Source: Lycorma delicatula
Taxonomy: Eukaryota > Arthropoda > Insecta > Hemiptera > Fulgoridae
Assembly: GCF_047948215.1 (NCBI RefSeq)
Contig: NC_134463.1
Coordinates: 101,038,657-101,102,656, forward strand
DNA length: 64,000 nt
Reading direction: 5' to 3'
Shown: positions 59,590 through 64,000 of the stretch, in pieces
Position numbering within the stretch: the stretch's first letter is position 1
Layout: the number at the start of each line of letters is the position of its first letter
Position numbers and translations under genes: made by a program
Notes under the pieces: model-generated
Database searches by the model: none
The model's input: the letters and a program-made list of their open reading frames with translations, nothing else
Told to the model about the DNA's origin: nothing

Positions 59590-62245
59590 TAATGAATTTT
59601 AAACACTTATTTCTGTGTTTTATTACAAACAGAAATAAATTCTATAAAATGTAGTAGAGATATTTTATCTACATAATTTATCGGAAAATATATATATTAT
59701 ATTCTTTTAGAAATTTTAAACAATTATTTTTATTAAATATTTTATTTGTAACAATTATTCAAAGAGTGGTTTCAAATTCGATGTCTGCCATAAATTTTTT
59801 TTAATTTATATATTTAATATACACATACACATATATCTGTTAGTTTTTCATGTTTCACACAATTCTGTCTCACACAAATCCTGAAGTTACAAAGTCGTTA
59901 TTTCTATCATTAATAAATAATCCCTTTTTTTCATTTATACACGTCATTATAATTTTGAATCGACGGTAAAATAATTTTAAATTTCGTTAATATTTAGATA
60001 TTTTTCTAAACGTCATTTATAGGTAACTTAAAGTACTTTAATAAAAGTGAATCATTCAAAACTTTTTATATTGCCCGCAAAAACAAAAATTATTCATAAA
60101 ATTTAGTGTTCGATATAAAAATCAAATATACTAGATTTTTATCTAAAAATCCACAGAAGTGGATTAAAGAGAACAGAGTTTTTAATAAGATATAAAATAT
60201 ATGAATATTTTAATTATACTAGTGCAACTGAATTAACTGAAATTAATTTTCTTGTACTTCAAGCTATTTGATAATTCACGCAAAGCGTCACGTGCTATTA
60301 TAAATCTTAAAGAACACAGCCTTAAAATTCCAAGTTGCTTTGAATCAAAGTAGTCTTCGTATGACTTACAATTTAAAAAAATATTTTTGTCTGATTTTTC
60401 ATACAATTTATCAACATTGCAAAAAATTATGTAAAATAAACCTCTATAAATTATAATAATATGATATTTGATGAAAAAAAAACAAAAAATTGATCGTATC
60501 AAGTTATAAGGAGTCTGAGATATTTGAACACCAGCTGCTGCATTTACTAGCCGCCATATGGAATATTTGTCTAAAACAATTATAAATATATCATACCTCC
60601 CCATATGAAATAATTATTTTCATTATTAATATGTAACATTACAACAAGATTTATAAAGAAAACAATTTATTACATGAAATAAAAAAAAATATATATTTCT
60701 TAAATGGCTTAACAGTTGAAACCGCTTGTTCTACTTTTAACGGTTCGGTAATATGTATTCTAAAAAAAATTACATTTAAATAGAGAACGAAAGTAAACCA
60801 AGAAACAACATTCAAGAAAAGAAAATGAAATATTCAAACGCATTTCTTAGAAAAAAATAATGGCCTTGTATGCCAAAAACGTTTATTTTGAATAAATAAT
60901 AATGCCGACACAATGAATAAAGGTCTCTTTGTTCTTTAATCTGTTCATCGGATTCCGATAGAAAAATAATTATGAAGTATTTTATACGGGGAAGAATCAC
61001 GACCTTAGAGGTTATATATTAAAAATTAAAATTACACGAGTTTATCCCAGTAGTTTTTTTAAAATTAAATTTATCTCCCATTAAAAATGGAATATTTGTA
61101 AATTTAACATTCAATAATTAATTTAAAATTAAGCTTGTATAAAAGAACTAAAAGTTATTTTAAAAATTAATGGTACACATAAAAAACGTTTTCTTTCTTT
61201 CTTTATTTTGTTTACTTAAAGGACATTTAAATTCTCACTCGAGTTACAAGCAAAAATAACCAATCATTAGAGATGATGTTACGTGGTGCACTCGTACTTA
61301 TTGTAGACTACCTGGCATGAAACAAAATTAGTCCTAAAATTTGTATAATATTCCAAAGAATAACTAACATCCTACGTCAGGCTTAATAATGAAAATTAGG
61401 CATGAAGAAAATTAGCTTGTTTTGATTGAACCTAATTTTTACTGTACATCATTAATCTCAGAGAAAACTACTCGTGACTTGTTTCACTTCTATTTCTGTG
61501 TTTCAGCAAAAGAAATATTCTGTGACGGGACGGTGTAGATAAATTACTTTTCTATTCTGAAACAATTCTTTACACATTGGGCTTCAAAGAGTAAAGGATT
61601 TATAATATACGTACCGATTTTACCCTAATTATAACCTCATTAGACTAAACTATGGTGCCGACAAGCGGCATACTCAGATACAATAGCCAGATGAAGGATT
61701 GACCGAACTTATGTAAAATCTACAAATCTGATTTAATTTTTTTTTTCATAAGATCTTTGGTAACTTTTTTAAATTATGAAAATTTTTAAACAACATTAGC
61801 TTAATAAAAATTAAACGACTAATTTTTAAAAATAGATTCATTAATTTACGAAAATAATAACACAAAAGATAGTTTTTAATGTAAAAAAATTATATATATT
61901 TTGTAAAGCATAAACCGCAGAAGCTGCTCCATTAAAGAACATAAAGTAGTACCGTAAAATATAATTAGCTTTTTTTAAAAGCTACATAATTAGCCGTAAC
62001 TCACTCGTTTTTAAATCTGATCATAAATTATGCAAAAAATTCAATAAATAGAATTTAAATGTTACTAGGGCCTATTTTGTAAAAAAATATATATCTAAGA
62101 AAAAATAAGTAATGTAGTGTTTATCCTGGTCTAATTAAAAATTTAAAGGAACCGTTAAAATAAAGAGAAATAATTTTTAAATAAATCGTAATATAGTTTC
62201 AAGGTAATTTTTAAAAATAGATACCACAATAACAAAAATGCAGGC
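59590..62245. other. Gene-free A+T-rich stretch
   Basis: No gene is supported. The 123-codon minus frame at 60233-60604 has a C-terminal part with mixed composition (DSKQLGILRLCSLRFIIARD) but no domain I recognise, and the N-terminal part is hydrophobic noise. Confidence 0.5.
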
Positions 62246-62246
62246 G

Positions 62247-62251
<5 letters not shown>

Positions 62252-62316
<65 letters not shown>
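62252..62316. repeat. Long (TA)n microsatellite
   Basis: About 32 uninterrupted TA units, the longest simple repeat in the window. Open frames on both strands here are artefacts (Ile-Tyr repeats). Likely length-polymorphic. Confidence 0.95.
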
Positions 62317-62319
<3 letters not shown>

Positions 62320-62320
<1 letters not shown>

Positions 62321-63180
62321 ATTAACGCGGTATTCTCTTGGACCATTAAATAATAATAATTGTAATAGTGAAAAGAAAAAAAATATAAATAAATGGTCGA
62401 CAAAAGTAATAGGCTACGTAACAAAACAGAGGTCAAATAAAAGAAACTAGATAGAAAACAACTCGGCCCAACAGATCGAGCCAATGTTGTCTGCACTGTA
62501 ATTAATATAAGTCAAGAGGGGCCAATGTAATCAAAAATCTATTTCATAGTGATTGCATTGTGATGACGTCACGTCCGGTATACAGATCTAATACCACGCC
62601 TCCATTTCCGGTTAAACTATAGTTTAGACTGATCGAACAGAAAAAAAAATGAAAAAGTAACAACGAACAGAAAGGGCTGTTAAATAATTGTCGGCAGGTG
62701 TGCTTCTGTGTACTTTCTAATCGATGTAACGGCAAATTTTTTTAATAAGTTACAATTAAAAGTATAAAAATCATTACTAATAATTAATTATTTTACTTAT
62801 AAAATATTTTTTAATAAATAATATATATATATATAATGTAATTGAAAATCAATTAATTCTATTTAAAAGTCTATTTTAAACAATATTTTATTTTAGTTAT
62901 TTGACACGGTTCACAAAAATGTTAAAATCGAGAATTTTTTGGTATGCATATCAAGTAGCTGAAACAATAATTAAATTTGTAGCGTGAAAGTTCGCGTGAA
63001 TTTCTTTTAACAAACAGATCGATGAATAATGTTTTCATCAACATTTTTCTTAAAATTTTAAGACTCGTTTCTTTTTTTATTTTCTGAAGTTAGCCTTGTT
63101 TCTCTGTTATCTAAATATGTAAAATTCCATTTGTAAACACTCCTTTTGGATATTACAAGTAAAAAATATAAGCTTCCACT
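62320..63180. other. Stretch without recognised genes
   Basis: A less A+T-rich patch at about 62455-62620 contains TGACGTCA (CRE-like octamer) at about 62562-62569. No gene found. Confidence 0.45.
62562..62569. promoter_or_regulatory. CRE-like palindrome TGACGTCA
   Basis: An exact match to the cAMP-response-element octamer bound by CREB/ATF factors, in a slightly G+C-richer patch. An 8-mer can occur by chance in 64 kb; no transcription start is known here. Confidence 0.2.
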
Positions 63181-63189
63181 TCTAGTTCT

Positions 63190-63432
63190 CTAATAACTGT
63201 TACTACAATCGAAATAAATCACGATTTGTGTATAAAGTGCTTGAAATACTTTAAAAAATTCTAGACACAGATCTGTTGGGACTGATAGTAAAACAATTAG
63301 CAGAACTATGATAAGACTTGACTTACGCATTGCCTTCAGTATTACGCGTATACGTACTATGAGTTTGGCTATGCATTGTACGTAGTAATTGGCTACAAGA
63401 TTTAAAGCCGGGTATTGTTGCCTAGGTAACAT
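63190..63432 (-). other. 80-codon open frame with signal-peptide-like internal segment
   Basis: On the minus strand, from ATG 63430-63432. An internal Met at residue 35 is followed by RKSSLIIVLLIVLLSVPTDL, which has the basic n-region, hydrophobic core and polar c-region of a signal peptide. The rest (EFFKVFQALYTQIVIYFD) is short. A GTAAGT 5' splice-like signal lies just after the internal ATG (minus-strand ATGCGTAAGT). It could be a first exon, but A+T-rich DNA often yields hydrophobic runs, so I rate it as weak. Confidence 0.15.
63417..63430. promoter_or_regulatory. RFX-type X-box (GTTGCCTAGGTAAC)
   Basis: The 14-mer fits the RFX consensus GTNRCC-N(0-3)-RGYAAC perfectly, with a 2-nt spacer. 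It sits at the edge of a G+C-rich patch (63430-63475, GAGCGGCGTCCTAAGCGAGG). In animals such X-boxes lie in promoters of ciliary genes, usually within a few hundred bp of the start. No ciliary exon is visible in the window, so a target gene may lie beyond position 64000 or the match may be chance. Confidence 0.35.
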
Positions 63433-63439
63433 CTTTCTG

Positions 63440-64000
63440 GAGCTAGAGAGCGGCGTCCTAAGCGAGGCGCAAGCAAAAAAGTGGATACCATAAAATGTGA
63501 AGTGGCATCTCTAGTACTACTTACAAAAATGACGTCATAATACTACCGACTAGAAATTGTAACATCAGAATGTAAAATTAATAAGGATCTCTGCAATCAA
63601 AATTCGGACAACTGTAAACAAAACTACTGATATTAATTGTCGATGCATTTTCTAATAAAATAAACGGTTAAACTAGCGATCGTAGCGCCCATGAATAGAT
63701 TTTGCAGCGCTCCAAGGCTGCTGCAAGATACAGTTTAGGAACCACAAACAAAATTTAATTTAAATTAAAAATTTAACATTGAAAGTAGCATTATTTTAAG
63801 AAGGAAAATTGTTTACTATAATGGATTTATTTTAATTCTATTCGTAGTACAAAATATTAGAAACTGAGAAATAACTGTGTTTCTCAGGATTCGATTAGTA
63901 AGAAACCATTATCCAAAGATGCATCTGGGCTATTGTCTTAAAATATTGGTATCAAGTTAGATATGATTTTCACGATGAAATCCATGATGCGGTTGGATGA
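63440..64000. other. End of window, no gene recognised
   Basis: Begins G+C-richer, then turns A+T-rich. No open frame or element was recognised before the window ends. Confidence 0.5.

Noticed and set aside
60233..60604. 123-codon minus-strand open frame
   Set aside because: Mostly hydrophobic A+T-driven residues without a motif; in A+T-rich DNA a frame of this length with no homology is not enough.
62238..62496. Open frames on both strands over the (TA)n tract
   Set aside because: Ile-Tyr repeat translation is a direct artefact of the microsatellite.

Overview
The window is a very A+T-rich (about 70% A+T by eye) stretch of eukaryotic, almost certainly arthropod, nuclear DNA. The evidence is the repeat content: a mariner element with target TA duplications, a second IS630/Tc1-mariner-like element, two 5'-truncated jockey-type LINEs, several tRNA-derived SINE families, a Helitron-like element and many (TA)n microsatellites. 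An insect, perhaps a hemipteran with a large genome, fits best; the order is inference. I see no intact host gene, no bacterial-style operon, no CRISPR array and no rRNA. Most short open frames are what random A+T-rich sequence gives, or lie inside repeats.

Layout. 1-4380: gene-free, with a 13-bp-stem palindrome at 487-514. 4387-6040: heavily decayed copy of a multicopy arthropod protein family of unknown function, followed by an orphan open frame at 6333-6485. 7115-7730: 3' end of a jockey-type LINE (minus strand). 7740-13870: nothing recognisable apart from a more G+C-rich patch near 12.1-12.6 kb. 13.9-16.15 kb: a long non-coding interspersed repeat with internal duplications. 19.17-19.39 kb: a long inverted repeat. 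20.5 and 21.3 kb: SINEs. 25.05-25.85 kb: Helitron-like element containing a 110-bp inverted repeat. 26.3 kb: SINE. 26.8-27.2 kb: G+C-rich patch with a 138-codon open frame. 29.7-30.0 kb: decayed LINE ORF end. 31.99-33.3 kb: Tc1/mariner-superfamily element with terminal inverted repeats. 33.5-33.94 kb: fragment resembling the N-terminal part of a Helitron protein. 34.3-34.75 kb: interspersed repeat.

39.3 and 41.2-41.6 kb: SINEs of two families. 43.03-44.32 kb: full-length but mutated mariner with TIRs and TA duplication. 44.77-45.65 kb: interspersed repeat plus hairpin. 48.02-48.65 kb: tRNA-headed composite repeat. 51.1-52.8 kb: element with imperfect inverted arms of several hundred bp, split by a SINE that carries a clear 15-bp target duplication. 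54.2-55.75 kb: jockey-type LINE with RT motifs. 57.2 and 59.45 kb: SINEs. 62.25 kb: long (TA)n. 63.4 kb: a perfect RFX X-box consensus beside a G+C-rich patch, the only promoter-like signal I found.

As a whole this looks like intergenic or intronic repeat-rich DNA. The elements work independently and all protein-coding copies are broken, so no functional gene system can be assembled from this window. I did not find a convincing novel system; the best leads are listed as findings.
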